Source of the DNA: CAITSH01 sp945892985
GTDB lineage: Bacteria > Pseudomonadota > Gammaproteobacteria > Burkholderiales > SG8-39
Reading direction: 5' to 3'
Assembly: GCA_945892985.1 (NCBI GenBank)
Contig: CAMDDU010000008.1
Span: 68,874-132,873 of the forward strand
Length of the DNA stretch: 64,000 nt
This document shows positions 43,298 through 51,734 of the stretch, piece by piece. Below the pieces are notes generated by a model. It saw only the letters and a list, made by a program, of their open reading frames with translations. It made no database searches and was not told the origin of the DNA. The first letter of the stretch is position 1, and each line of letters opens with the position of its first letter. A program made the position numbers and the translations under genes.

Positions 43298-44341
43298 TCA
43301 ATCGTTGGTGAAGATGCTGCCAAGCTTCTCCATCTTCTCGAGCGCCTTGCCCGACCCGCGTACCACGCAGGTGAGCGGGTCGTCGGCGACGATCACAGGC
43401 AGGCCGGTCTCTTCCATAAGCAATCGGTCGAGGTCGCGCAGCAGCGCGCCGCCACCGGTGAGGACCATGCCCTTTTCGGCGATGTCGGCGCCAAGTTCCG
43501 GCGGCGTCTGCTCAAGCGCCGATTTAACCGCGCTGACGATGCTGTTTAGAGGCTCGGTGAGCGCCTCGAGGATCTCATTGGAGGAGATGGTGAAGCTGCG
43601 CGGAATGCCCTCGGCCAGATTGCGGCCCTTGACTTCCATCTCGCGCACTTCGCTTCCCGGGAAAGCCGAGCCGATTTCCTTCTTGATCGATTCGGCCGTG
43701 GTCTCGCCGATCAGCATGCCGTAATTGCGGCGTATGTAATTGATGATGGCTTCGTCGAACTTGTCGCCGCCGACGCGCACGCTGCCCGCGTAGACCATGC
43801 CGCCGAGGGAGATCACGCCCACCTCTGTGGTGCCGCCGCCGATGTCCACCACCATCGATCCGGTCGCATCCGCCACCGGAAGGTCTGCGCCGATGGCCGC
43901 AGCCATCGGTTCCTCGATCAGGAACACCTGTGATGCGCCGGCGCCTATTGCCGACTCGCGGATGGCGCGGCGCTCCACCTGGGTGGAGCCGCAGGGTACG
44001 CAGATGATGATGCGCGGACTGGGTGACAGCAGGCGCGACACATGCACTTTTTTGATGAACTGCTTGAGCATTTGTTCGGTGACGGTGAAGTCGGCGATAA
44101 CGCCGTCTTTCATCGGCCGGATGGCGGTGATGTTTCCCGGCGTCTTGCCCAGCATCTGCTTGGCTTCCTTGCCGACCGCCTGGATGGTTTTTTTGCCGTT
44201 GGGGCCGCCTTCCTGGCGGATGGCAACGACCGAGGGCTCATCCAGAACGATGCCTTTGCCGCGTACATAAATCAGGGTGTTTGCGGTTCCGAGGTCGATC
44301 GCGAGATCGTCCGAAAAATAGCCACGCAGAAAACCGAACAT
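43298..44341 (-). CDS. mreB: Rod shape-determining protein MreB
   Basis: A 347-residue bacterial actin that polymerises under the inner membrane and directs elongation. Actin-fold signatures are DLAIDLGTANTLIYVRGKGIVLDEPSVVAI, VVDIGGGTTEVGVISLGG and MVLTGGGALLRDLDRLL. Length is standard. The start region is preceded by AAGGAAT on the minus strand. It heads the long mre-mrd-dac-lip series and is divergent from gatCAB, a very stable arrangement in betaproteobacteria. Confidence 0.98.
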   Translation of the reverse strand: MFGFLRGYFSDDLAIDLGTANTLIYVRGKGIVLDEPSVVAIRQEGGPNGKKTIQAVGKEAKQMLGKTPGNITAIRPMKDGVIADFTVTEQMLKQFIKKVHVSRLLSPSPRIIICVPCGSTQVERRAIRESAIGAGASQVFLIEEPMAAAIGADLPVADATGSMVVDIGGGTTEVGVISLGGMVYAGSVRVGGDKFDEAIINYIRRNYGMLIGETTAESIKKEIGSAFPGSEVREMEVKGRNLAEGIPRSFTISSNEILEALTEPLNSIVSAVKSALEQTPPELGADIAEKGMVLTGGGALLRDLDRLLMEETGLPVIVADDPLTCVVRGSGKALEKMEKLGSIFTND

Positions 44342-44432
44342 GCCTTGTAATTCCTTTGTGAGGGGCGAAGGGAAAACCCCTGTTAGTTTTTAGCTCAATC
44401 GGGCGGCAGGCCTTGCGAACGCGCAAAAGAGC

Positions 44433-44463
44433 CTGACCGCTTTATTCTTCACTCTCATATAAT
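44433..44463 (+). promoter_or_regulatory. Probable sigma-70 promoter of gatCAB
   Basis: A perfect TATAAT lies at 44458-44463, 57 bases before the gatC start. A weak CTGACC -35 (44433-44438) is 19 bases upstream, slightly long spacing. The 179-base mreB-gatC gap must also carry the mreB promoter, which I could not place. Confidence 0.5.
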
Positions 44464-44520
44464 ACCGCATTAAGCTTTGGTTTTTCAGTCAAAACAAAGC
44501 CAATTTGAGGCAATCAGCAA

Positions 44521-44808
44521 ATGTCCCTTAAGCTGCACGATGTCAAAAAAATCGCCTGGCTGGCCCGTATCGAAACCAACGAGGCCGATGCCCTGGCCAC
44601 GTGCGACCAGCTGAACGGCATTTTCGAACTAATCGAACAGATGCAGTGCGTCGACACGACCGGCATCGAGCCAATGCCGCATGCCCAGGACATGATGCTG
44701 CGCCTGCGCGAGGATGTGGTGACAGAAGGCGACCAGCATGCCTTGTTCCAGTCGGTCGCGCCGCAGGTCGAGGCCGGGCTCTACCTCGTACCCAAGGTGA
44801 TCGAGTAG
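44521..44808 (+). CDS. gatC: Asp-tRNA(Asn)/Glu-tRNA(Gln) amidotransferase subunit C
   Basis: A 95-residue subunit that wraps GatA and GatB. Family hallmarks are VKKIAWLARIETNEADALATCDQLNGIFELIEQMQCVDTTGIEPMPHAQDM, LREDVVTEGDQH and APQVEAGLYLVPKVIE. It is the first of three genes; gatA follows after 80 bases. The trimer amidates mischarged Glu-tRNA(Gln) or Asp-tRNA(Asn). Confidence 0.96.
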   Translation: MSLKLHDVKKIAWLARIETNEADALATCDQLNGIFELIEQMQCVDTTGIEPMPHAQDMMLRLREDVVTEGDQHALFQSVAPQVEAGLYLVPKVIE

Positions 44809-44887
44809 GCGCAGGAACCGCGCCTTTCACCGGTAAGCCCGCACCGACCGAATCCTGACCCAGAATTCATCACCCAAGCCACCATCT

Positions 44888-46387
44888 ATGTTCAACGCGT
44901 CAATCAAAGAGCTGTCAGCCGCATTGGCGGCAAAAAAAATATCCAGCGTTGAATTGACGCGCGGCTTTCTCGAGCGTATCGGGCGTTTCAAGCAGCTCAA
45001 CGCCTTTATCACCGTTGACGAGGCGAAGAGCCTGAGCCAGGCCGCGGCGGCCGATGCGCGCATCGCCAAAGGCGGCGCGGTGGCGCTGACCGGCATTCCG
45101 ATCGCGCACAAGGATATCTTTTGCGCCAAGGGCTGGCTGACCACGTGCGCCTCGAAGATGTTGTCCAATTTCACCGCACCCTATGATGCGCACGTCATCG
45201 AGCGTTTTAACGCCGCCGGCGCGGTAATCCTGGGCAAGACCAATATGGATGAGTTCGCCATGGGCTCGTCCAACGAAACATCATTCTATGGCCCGGTGCA
45301 GAATCCTTGGAATGCCGAATACGTGCCCGGGGGCTCCTCCGGCGGGTCGGCCGCCGTCGTGGCGGCGCGCCTTGCGCCGGCGGCCACAGCCACCGATACC
45401 GGCGGTTCGATACGGCAACCGGCCGCCCTTACAGGCATTACCGGAATCAAGCCCACCTATGGCGTGGTGTCGCGCTACGGCATGATCGCGTTTGCCTCGA
45501 GCCTGGATCAGGGCGGGGTGATGGCGCGCAGCGCCGAGGATGCGGCGATGGTGCTGGGCGCGATGAGCGGTTTTGACACGCGCGACGCCACGTCGCTCGA
45601 GCGCCCGGTGGAAGATTACACACGGGATCTGCAGGCACCGCTTGCGAGCGGTTCGGCGGACAAGCCTTTGCGTGGGTTGCGCATAGGCGTACCGGTCGAG
45701 TACTTCGGCGAAGGCCTGTCCAAGGATGTCGGTGCCGCGGTCGAAGCCGCGCTGGCGCAGTTCGAAAAGCTTGGTGCGGAGCGCGTTTCCATCAGCCTGG
45801 CCAACACATCGCTGTCGGTGCCGGCCTATTACGTCATCGCCCCGGCCGAGGCCTCGTCGAACCTCAGCCGTTTTGATGGTGTGCGCTTCGGTCATCGCGC
45901 CGCCGGTTATGCAGATCTCGCCGGGCTCTACTGCAAGAGCCGCGCCGAGGGCTTTGGCGCGGAGGTCAAGCGCCGTATCCTCATTGGCACTTATGTGCTG
46001 TCGCACGGCTATTACGATGCCTATTATCTCAAGGCGCAGCGCATCCGCCGCCTTATCGCCCAGGATTACGCCGAGGCCTTCAAGGTCTGTGACCTGGTGC
46101 TCGGCCCCACTTCACCGTCGGTCGCCTTCAAGATCGGCGCCAAAGCCGCCGATCCGGTGAAGATGTATCTGAACGATATTTACACCATTGCCGCCAACCT
46201 GGCCGGCCTGCCGGCGATGTCCGTCCCGTGCGGCTTTGGCGACGGCGGATTGCCGGTCGGGCTGCATATTGTCGGCAATTATTTCGCCGAGGCGAAAATG
46301 CTGGGTGTGGCGCACCAGTTTCAGCAGGCGACCGACTGGCATGCGCGCGCGCCCCAGGGGTTTGACGTCAAGGGGTTTGCGGCATGA
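44888..46387 (+). CDS. gatA: Asp-tRNA(Asn)/Glu-tRNA(Gln) amidotransferase subunit A
   Basis: A 499-residue amidase-signature enzyme that releases ammonia from glutamine for the transamidation. The Ser-cisSer-Lys triad is Lys75 (IAHKDIF), Ser150 (PGGSSGGSAA) and Ser174 (DTGGSIRQPA), at family spacing. The amidase signature is intact. Its TGA overlaps the gatB ATG (ATGA), so the subunits are made in a coupled way. Confidence 0.97.
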   Translation: MFNASIKELSAALAAKKISSVELTRGFLERIGRFKQLNAFITVDEAKSLSQAAAADARIAKGGAVALTGIPIAHKDIFCAKGWLTTCASKMLSNFTAPYDAHVIERFNAAGAVILGKTNMDEFAMGSSNETSFYGPVQNPWNAEYVPGGSSGGSAAVVAARLAPAATATDTGGSIRQPAALTGITGIKPTYGVVSRYGMIAFASSLDQGGVMARSAEDAAMVLGAMSGFDTRDATSLERPVEDYTRDLQAPLASGSADKPLRGLRIGVPVEYFGEGLSKDVGAAVEAALAQFEKLGAERVSISLANTSLSVPAYYVIAPAEASSNLSRFDGVRFGHRAAGYADLAGLYCKSRAEGFGAEVKRRILIGTYVLSHGYYDAYYLKAQRIRRLIAQDYAEAFKVCDLVLGPTSPSVAFKIGAKAADPVKMYLNDIYTIAANLAGLPAMSVPCGFGDGGLPVGLHIVGNYFAEAKMLGVAHQFQQATDWHARAPQGFDVKGFAA

Positions 46388-47817
46388 AATGGGAAATCGT
46401 CATCGGGCTGGAAACGCATGCCCAGTTATCGACTGCGTCGAAGATTTTTTCCGGCGCCTCAACCGCGTTTGGCGCAGCGCCGAACACCCAGGCCAGTGCG
46501 GTGGATGTCGCGCTGCCAGGCGTGCTGCCTGTCGCCAACAAGGGTGCGGTGGAACGGGCCATTCGTTTTGGCCTCGCCATCGGCGGCAATATCAACCGCC
46601 GCTCGGTATTTGCGCGCAAAAACTACTTTTATCCCGACCTGCCCAAGGGCTACCAGATCAGCCAGTATGAATTGCCCGTGGTGCAAGGCGGCAGCCTCAC
46701 TATTTTCACCAAGGACGGCGAGAAGACGGTGCAACTGACCCGCGCCCACCTCGAAGAGGACGCCGGCAAGTCCTTGCATGAGGATTTTCACGGCATGAGC
46801 GGTATCGACCTTAACCGGGCAGGCACGCCGCTGCTGGAAATCGTCTCTGAGCCGGACATGCGTTCGAGCGAAGAGGCGGTGGCTTACGCCAAGGCGCTGC
46901 ACGGCCTGGTGCGCTGGATTGGGATTTGCGACGGCAGTATGCAGGAGGGCTCCTTTCGCTGTGACGCCAACGTGTCGGTTCGCCGTCCGGGCGAACCCTT
47001 GGGGACGCGGCGCGAAATCAAAAACCTTAACTCTTTCAAGTTTCTGCAGCAGGCCATCGATTACGAGGCGCGTTGGCAGATCGAAACCTTGGAGGACGGC
47101 GGAAAAATCCAGCAGGCGACCGTGCTGTTCGATCCGGACAAGGGTGAGACCCGCGCGATGCGTTCCAAGGAGGATGCGCACGATTACCGCTACTTCCCCG
47201 ATCCGGATCTGCCGCCGCTGGTTGTGTCGGAGGACTGGATCGCGCGCGTAAAGGACACATTGCCAGAGTTGCCGCAGGCCAAACGCGAGCGGTACCAGCG
47301 CGACTATGCGCTGTCGGCCTATGACGCGGCGATGCTCACACAGTCCAAGGACGTCGCCGTTTTTTTCGAGGAAGTGATCGCTGTGCTCGGCGATGAGGCC
47401 GCCAAGACGGCCGCCAACTGGGTGATGGGCGAACTTGCCGCCGCGCTCAACCGCGCCGGCGTTGAAGTCGCGGCATCACCGGTGTCGAGCCGCTTGCTGG
47501 CTGAGCTGATCCGCCGCATTCGCGACAACACCCTTTCGGGCAAGCTCGCCAAGGATGTGTTCGATGCGCTTTGGGCGGGCGAGGGAGAGGTCGATGCCAT
47601 CATCGAAAAACGCGGCCTCAAGCAGTTGTCGGATTCAGGCGAGATCGAAAAGATCGTTGACGCGGTGCTGGCCGTCAATGCCCGGTCGGTGGAGGAGTTC
47701 CGCGCCGGCAAGGACAAGGCATTCAATGCCCTTGTCGGACAGGTGATGAAAGCGAGCAAGGGTAAGGCCAACCCCGCCCAGGTCAACGATATGCTGAGAA
47801 AAAAACTCGGCGGCTAG
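46384..47817 (+). CDS. gatB: Asp-tRNA(Asn)/Glu-tRNA(Gln) amidotransferase subunit B
   Basis: A 477-residue subunit that phosphorylates and amidates the tRNA-bound acid. The cradle domain includes WEIVIGLETHAQLSTASKIFSGAS, ADNx-type and NYFYPDLPKGYQISQYELP, then HLEEDAGKSLH, DLNRAGTPLLEIVSEPDMRS and DYRYFPDPDLPPL. The C-terminal helical and tail (YqeY-like) domains end NPAQVNDMLRKKLGG. Length is normal and a terminator follows. Confidence 0.97.
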   Translation: MKWEIVIGLETHAQLSTASKIFSGASTAFGAAPNTQASAVDVALPGVLPVANKGAVERAIRFGLAIGGNINRRSVFARKNYFYPDLPKGYQISQYELPVVQGGSLTIFTKDGEKTVQLTRAHLEEDAGKSLHEDFHGMSGIDLNRAGTPLLEIVSEPDMRSSEEAVAYAKALHGLVRWIGICDGSMQEGSFRCDANVSVRRPGEPLGTRREIKNLNSFKFLQQAIDYEARWQIETLEDGGKIQQATVLFDPDKGETRAMRSKEDAHDYRYFPDPDLPPLVVSEDWIARVKDTLPELPQAKRERYQRDYALSAYDAAMLTQSKDVAVFFEEVIAVLGDEAAKTAANWVMGELAAALNRAGVEVAASPVSSRLLAELIRRIRDNTLSGKLAKDVFDALWAGEGEVDAIIEKRGLKQLSDSGEIEKIVDAVLAVNARSVEEFRAGKDKAFNALVGQVMKASKGKANPAQVNDMLRKKLGG

Positions 47818-47843
47818 TCAAAATTTCAGTATTTACGAAATGT

Positions 47844-47868
47844 AAAAGCCGCATCTGGCGCGGCTTTT
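47844..47868. terminator. Intrinsic terminator between gatB and the DUF4124 gene
   Basis: AAAAGCCGC and GCGGCTTTT form a nine-bp stem with a seven-base loop (ATCTGGC). It lies between convergent genes and has A/T tails on both sides, so it can stop transcription in either direction. Confidence 0.7.
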
Positions 47869-47911
47869 CAGGGTATTGCTGTGACAAAAAAGTCACCGAC
47901 TGTGCTGCAGA

Positions 47912-48595
47912 TCACTTCTTTTTCGCATCGGCCTGCACGGCTGAGGGCGTGGCGGCGGTCGTCGTTTTTGGCGCGTCGGACCCTTTACCCCGGGTGAGTT
48001 CAATGTAGCGGCGCTTGTCCTCGTCGTACTTTGCGTTGATGGTATCGAGTTCTTTTTTCTTCACCCCCAGCAACTCCTGCTGGTTTTTCATCTCGAGTTC
48101 GTTGTTCTTGATGTCCTGCTGCAGTTTGGCCGGCAGCGGCTTTTTCAGGTAAAACTCTTTTTCTTTTTCGTAGTCGTCCTGGCGTTTGGCCGCGGCCGCA
48201 AGGCGTTTCTCTGTCGCTTTGACCGCGTCATCACCCTGTTTGAGCGCGCGCACCCGCGCCTCGTCAATATCTTTTTCAGACGGATAGGTCGAGAGCAGCG
48301 CCATGTTCTTGCGCCGCTCCTCGCGTGCCGCCGCTTCCTCGTCGCGCGCGTGCTTGCGCTCGGCATCGCGCGCTTCCTGTTGCCCGGGCGTCAGCGCGCC
48401 TTCATTCTTCTTGAGCACCCCCCCTTGGGGCGTGAGCATCGAGGAGGGACGTCCGGCAGACTCCACCGGCGGCCGGTCGGTGTACTGGACCTGGCCTTTT
48501 TCGTCGACCCAGCGATACAGGATTTTACCCTGCGCGCAGACGATGCCGGTGGCGAGCGCCGCGGACAAGGCAATAGCAGTCTGTTGTTTAAGCAT
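47912..48595 (-). CDS. DUF4124 exported coiled-coil protein
   Basis: A 227-residue protein. A signal peptide (1-21) leads to a DUF4124 domain (ILYRWVDEKGQVQYTDRPP, about 25-45) and a long charged helical region (about 75-205) rich in Lys/Glu/Ala, clearly coiled-coil. The domain occurs in many betaproteobacterial envelope proteins of unknown function. Its first codons overlap the end of pyrE by eight bases, so it is probably expressed with pyrE. Confidence 0.83.
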   Translation of the reverse strand: MLKQQTAIALSAALATGIVCAQGKILYRWVDEKGQVQYTDRPPVESAGRPSSMLTPQGGVLKKNEGALTPGQQEARDAERKHARDEEAAAREERRKNMALLSTYPSEKDIDEARVRALKQGDDAVKATEKRLAAAAKRQDDYEKEKEFYLKKPLPAKLQQDIKNNELEMKNQQELLGVKKKELDTINAKYDEDKRRYIELTRGKGSDAPKTTTAATPSAVQADAKKK

Positions 48596-49238
48596 GGGCG
48601 ACGGCTCCGTAAACCTCCCGATATTCAGCCAGTTGACCTATATTCTGTTTGAGTTCGGGGCGCTCCTGCAGCAGCGCCAGCATGTCGTCAAGCGTGGCGA
48701 TAGTGATCACCGGCATATTAAAGTCGCGCGTCACCTCCTGCACCGCCGAAAGCGGCGAGTTGCCGCGCTCCATCCGGTCCATGGCGATGGCCATGCCGCA
48801 AGGGGTGGCGCCAGCCGCGCGGATTATTTCCACCGACTCGCGGGCGGCGGTGCCGGCGGTCATCACATCGTCGATGATGAGCACCCGTCCGACGAGCGGC
48901 GCGCCGACGACGTTACCGCCCTCACCGTGGTCCTTGGCTTCTTTGCGGTTGTAGGCGAAGGACACGTCGCGCCCCGCGCGCGCCAGAGCCATTGCCGCCC
49001 CCGATGCGAGCACGATGCCTTTGTAGGCCGGACCGAACAACATGTCGAAGGGCAGGTCCGCCGCCAGTATGGCTTTGGCGTAAAATTCGGACAGCCTGTC
49101 CAGGCGCGCACCGGTGTTGAAGAAGCCGGCGTTAAAAAAATAAGGTGACATGCGCCCTGCCTTGGTCTTGAATCTGCCAAAGCTCAGGACGCCGCAGTCG
49201 ATGCAAAACGAAATGAATTCTTTGCGGAAGTCAGCCAT
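48588..49238 (-). CDS. pyrE: Orotate phosphoribosyltransferase
   Basis: A 216-residue type I PRTase that makes orotidine monophosphate from orotate and PRPP in pyrimidine synthesis. The PRPP-binding motif is RVLIIDDVMTAGTAARES. Other conserved parts are GRMSPYFFNAGFFNTG, FGPAYKGIVLA and SFAYNRKEAKDHGEGGNVVG (flexible loop). Length is standard. It is divergent from exodeoxyribonuclease III. Confidence 0.96.
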   Translation of the reverse strand: MADFRKEFISFCIDCGVLSFGRFKTKAGRMSPYFFNAGFFNTGARLDRLSEFYAKAILAADLPFDMLFGPAYKGIVLASGAAMALARAGRDVSFAYNRKEAKDHGEGGNVVGAPLVGRVLIIDDVMTAGTAARESVEIIRAAGATPCGMAIAMDRMERGNSPLSAVQEVTRDFNMPVITIATLDDMLALLQERPELKQNIGQLAEYREVYGAVAHA

Positions 49239-49353
49239 ATTCAGCGGCGATTGCCGCGCACCTTGGAAGCAGAGTCGTAATTATGCAACCGGAATCCGCG
49301 CCAAGATACCGCGCGGATCATGAAACCCCCAAAAACCTTCGGACGGCCCCGAA

Positions 49354-50136
49354 ATGCTACGCGTAATTACATTGAATCTCAACGGAATACGCTCGGCCTG
49401 CAACAAGGGCTACCTGGAGTGGTTGCAGGAGCAGAAGGCCGACATTGTCTGTATGCAGGAACTCAAGGCGCAGCAGTCCGATTTATCACCGGCATTGCTG
49501 GCGCCGGCGGGCTTTTCGGGATATTTCCATTGCGCGGAGAAAAAGGGTTACAGCGGTGTCGGCATTTATTGCCGCACCCAACCGGATCGTGTCCTGCCGG
49601 GCTTGGGGGACCGTGAATTCGACGCCGAAGGACGTTATTTGCGCGCCGATTTTGGCAAGCTTTCGGTCATTTCGGTGTATTTACCGTCCGGTTCGAGTTC
49701 GGATGAGCGGCAGCAGGCCAAGTTTCGTTTTCTCGGCTTGTTCAAGCCGGTGCTCGAAGAACTTTACGCCGAGGGGCGCGAGGTCGTGCTGTGCGGCGAC
49801 TGGAATATCGCACACAAGGAAATCGACCTGAAGAATTGGCGCTCCAATCAGAAAAACTCCGGCTTTCTTCCCGAAGAACGCGCATGGCTGACCGATGTGT
49901 TCGACAAAGTCGGCTGGGTCGACGTCTATCGCAGCCTGCATCCGGAGGCGACAGATGCGTCTTATACCTGGTGGAGCAATCGCGGCCAGGCGTGGGCGAA
50001 AAATGTCGGCTGGCGGCTCGATTATCAGATCGCGACGCCGGGTATCGCCGCCACTGCAAAACGTGCCGCGATCTACAAAGAAGCGCGTTTTTCCGATCAT
50101 GCACCGCTTAGCGTCGAGTACGCCTGGGAGGCTTGA
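49354..50136 (+). CDS. xth: Exodeoxyribonuclease III (AP endonuclease)
   Basis: A 260-residue Xth-type EEP nuclease for abasic-site repair. Motifs are RVITLNLNGIRSACNKG, DIVCMQELKAQ (metal-binding Glu), KGYSGVGIYCR, VLCGDWNIAHKEIDLKN (Asp, Asn) and the last His in ARFSDHAPLSVEY. All catalytic residues are present. The gene is monocistronic as far as can be seen. Confidence 0.95.
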   Translation: MLRVITLNLNGIRSACNKGYLEWLQEQKADIVCMQELKAQQSDLSPALLAPAGFSGYFHCAEKKGYSGVGIYCRTQPDRVLPGLGDREFDAEGRYLRADFGKLSVISVYLPSGSSSDERQQAKFRFLGLFKPVLEELYAEGREVVLCGDWNIAHKEIDLKNWRSNQKNSGFLPEERAWLTDVFDKVGWVDVYRSLHPEATDASYTWWSNRGQAWAKNVGWRLDYQIATPGIAATAKRAAIYKEARFSDHAPLSVEYAWEA

Positions 50137-50181
50137 GCGGACCGTGCCAGCCCCCGAGGCTGGCCGCTAGGTCAGTCAAGG

Positions 50182-50475
50182 TCAGCTGTCGGTCGGGAGG
50201 CTCCCTTTGCCGGGGCGTTGGCCGCGGCGCCGGTCCAGCCACCAGGCGAGCGCCGGCAGCATGGCAAATCCTCCGGGCAATACCATCACGGCGATATACG
50301 GGCTCATGCGCTGCAAGCGACGCATATGGATGCCCAGCTCCAGCTGGTCTTCGGCGGACCATTTTTGCTTGTTGCGCGGTTTCATCAGCAAGGGCATCAG
50401 CCCCCTGACCTGCGAGAGCTCTGCCACGAGGTATTTGCGCTCGCGTTCGGCAACCATATACAGTTTCTTGAGCAC
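50182..50475 (-). CDS. Small LETM1-like hypothetical protein
   Basis: A 97-residue protein starting at GTG 50473-50475. It contains EDQLELGIHMRRLQRMSPYIAVMVLPGGFAMLPALAWWLDRRRGQR, a short hydrophobic stretch with a conserved PGGF and basic end, resembling the LETM1-like segment found in small proteobacterial proteins. No function is known. It follows the yqjK-like gene by nine bases and probably shares the operon. Confidence 0.65.
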   Translation of the reverse strand: MLKKLYMVAERERKYLVAELSQVRGLMPLLMKPRNKQKWSAEDQLELGIHMRRLQRMSPYIAVMVLPGGFAMLPALAWWLDRRRGQRPGKGSLPTDS

Positions 50476-50484
50476 GGCGTTCGT

Positions 50485-50766
50485 TCAGTAGCGTGTGGCG
50501 AGCCAGCGCCAAGTTTGCCAGAGCATGAGGCCGCGGCGCACCCAGCTGAGCGAACGGCGCGGACGCGTGGCGATCACTAGCGCCGCGCTTGCGGCGATGA
50601 TGACCGGATGGGATTTGATGTAGCGGGCGATCCCCAAGCCTTGGTCGACGATGGCAATGGGGCCGTGCATCGCGGCCACGCCCAGCGCAATCTCTTCACG
50701 CTGGTGCGCCGCGCGCTCGATCAGCCGGGTGCGCTGTTCACGGAGTCGGATAAGCCTCGTGTTCAT
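50485..50766 (-). CDS. YqjK-like protein
   Basis: A 93-residue protein with a charged N-terminal helix (LIRLREQRTRLIERAAHQREEI) and one hydrophobic segment (HPVIIAASAALVIATRP) ending WVRRGLMLWQTWRWL. Length, layout and position after yqjD- and yqjE-like genes identify it as YqjK-like; function unknown. The trio is associated with the membrane and stationary-phase physiology in E. coli. Confidence 0.72.
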   Translation of the reverse strand: MNTRLIRLREQRTRLIERAAHQREEIALGVAAMHGPIAIVDQGLGIARYIKSHPVIIAASAALVIATRPRRSLSWVRRGLMLWQTWRWLATRY

Positions 50767-50794
50767 GCGTTCATGCGTTCACGGATTCACGCGC

Positions 50795-51190
50795 TCAGGG
50801 CTTGTCCGACAACTGTTCGACATCCTTGCCCAGTTCACCGAGGGAGCTCGAGAAAAGCTTGGGTTTGGCTTTCGCTCTTGCGCTAAAGAGCAGCATCAGG
50901 ACGGCGCCGGCGCCAAGAAATGCCAGCGCCAGCACGCCCAGCGTGATCAGCCTGTGCGTGTCCCAGAACAGCACGACGATGAAGGTCACTGCGAGCAATG
51001 CGCCGACAACAAGGCAAAAGCCCGCCGTTACGATCAGCATGATCTGGTTGGCTATGCGCAGCCGCTCCTCCTCGATTTCATTGAGGAAAATCTCGAGGCG
51101 GGTTTTGGAAAGCGCGATCAGCGTGCGCGTCAGCGTGCGGGCTGATTGGAGAAGGCCGCCGCCGGCTGCGGCGCCTTCCTTGTTGCTCAT
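50795..51190 (-). CDS. YqjE / phage holin superfamily III membrane protein
   Basis: A 131-residue protein. An amphipathic helix (LIALSKTRLEIFLNEIEEERLRIAN) precedes two transmembrane helices (IMLIVTAGFCLVVGALLAVTFIVVLFW and ITLGVLALAFLGAGAVLMLLF). This matches the YqjE family, annotated as holin-like but not shown to lyse cells. It lies five bases after the yqjD-like gene. Confidence 0.83.
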   Translation of the reverse strand: MSNKEGAAAGGGLLQSARTLTRTLIALSKTRLEIFLNEIEEERLRIANQIMLIVTAGFCLVVGALLAVTFIVVLFWDTHRLITLGVLALAFLGAGAVLMLLFSARAKAKPKLFSSSLGELGKDVEQLSDKP

Positions 51191-51194
51191 GGGC

Positions 51195-51506
51195 TCAGCG
51201 CCGGCTGATCAGCATGCCTATAACAAGGCCCACGGCGGCGCCGACGCCGACCGCCGCCCAGGGATTTTCGTGGACATAATCGTCGGTGGCGCGTGCGGCC
51301 GCTTTGGCTTTGTCGAGGGCGATGTCCTCGGCGATGGCCAGTTTTTCCTTGGCGACCTTGAGGCTCTCGGTGATGCGCGCGCGTGCGGCGGAGGCTTTTT
51401 CGCCAGCCTGTGCCGCGGTTGCCAGCAAAAGTTCCTCGGCGTCGGAGATGACCATTTTAAGGTCGGCGACAAGCTTGTCTTTGGTAACGTCGTTTGCGGT
51501 GCTCAT
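51195..51506 (-). CDS. DUF883 (YqjD/ElaB) ribosome- and membrane-associated protein
   Basis: A 103-residue protein, largely helical (LVADLKMVISDAEELLLATAAQAGEKASAARARITESLKVAKEKLA) with a C-terminal helix DYVHENPWAAVGVGAAVGLVIGMLISRR, the DUF883 hallmark. In E. coli YqjD and ElaB tie ribosomes to the membrane in stationary phase. GAGGG precedes the ATG. A TATAAT on the minus strand (51562-51567) may be the promoter of this group. Confidence 0.87.
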   Translation of the reverse strand: MSTANDVTKDKLVADLKMVISDAEELLLATAAQAGEKASAARARITESLKVAKEKLAIAEDIALDKAKAAARATDDYVHENPWAAVGVGAAVGLVIGMLISRR

Positions 51507-51734
51507 AAGTCCCTCGAAAAATTTGTCAGAAAATCGTCAAAAAGAGAAGGATAAAACAACGATTATATATCTTAACTTACCAGGCCCATCTATGCGATTG
51601 CCTCTACAGAGGCACTTCAGTGAAAGGAGTATTCGGTGTTATCGAAGGGGCTGTCTGGTCGGTATGTGCCGCGCTTACCATCGGCCCCGCGCCGAATTCG
51701 CCCGCCCGCTGCCGCTGCACGGTACACTTTGGCT

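Noticed and set aside
50146..50164. GCCAGCC/GGCTGGC hairpin after exodeoxyribonuclease III
   Set aside because: Seven-bp stem with no T run on either side, so not supportable as an intrinsic terminator.
51636..51734. Longer AmpG start at GTG 51636 behind AAAGGAG
   Set aside because: The added 33 residues are Arg/Pro-rich, use rare codons and do not align to AmpG. The ribosome site may be chance or serve a leader; kept as an alternative only.
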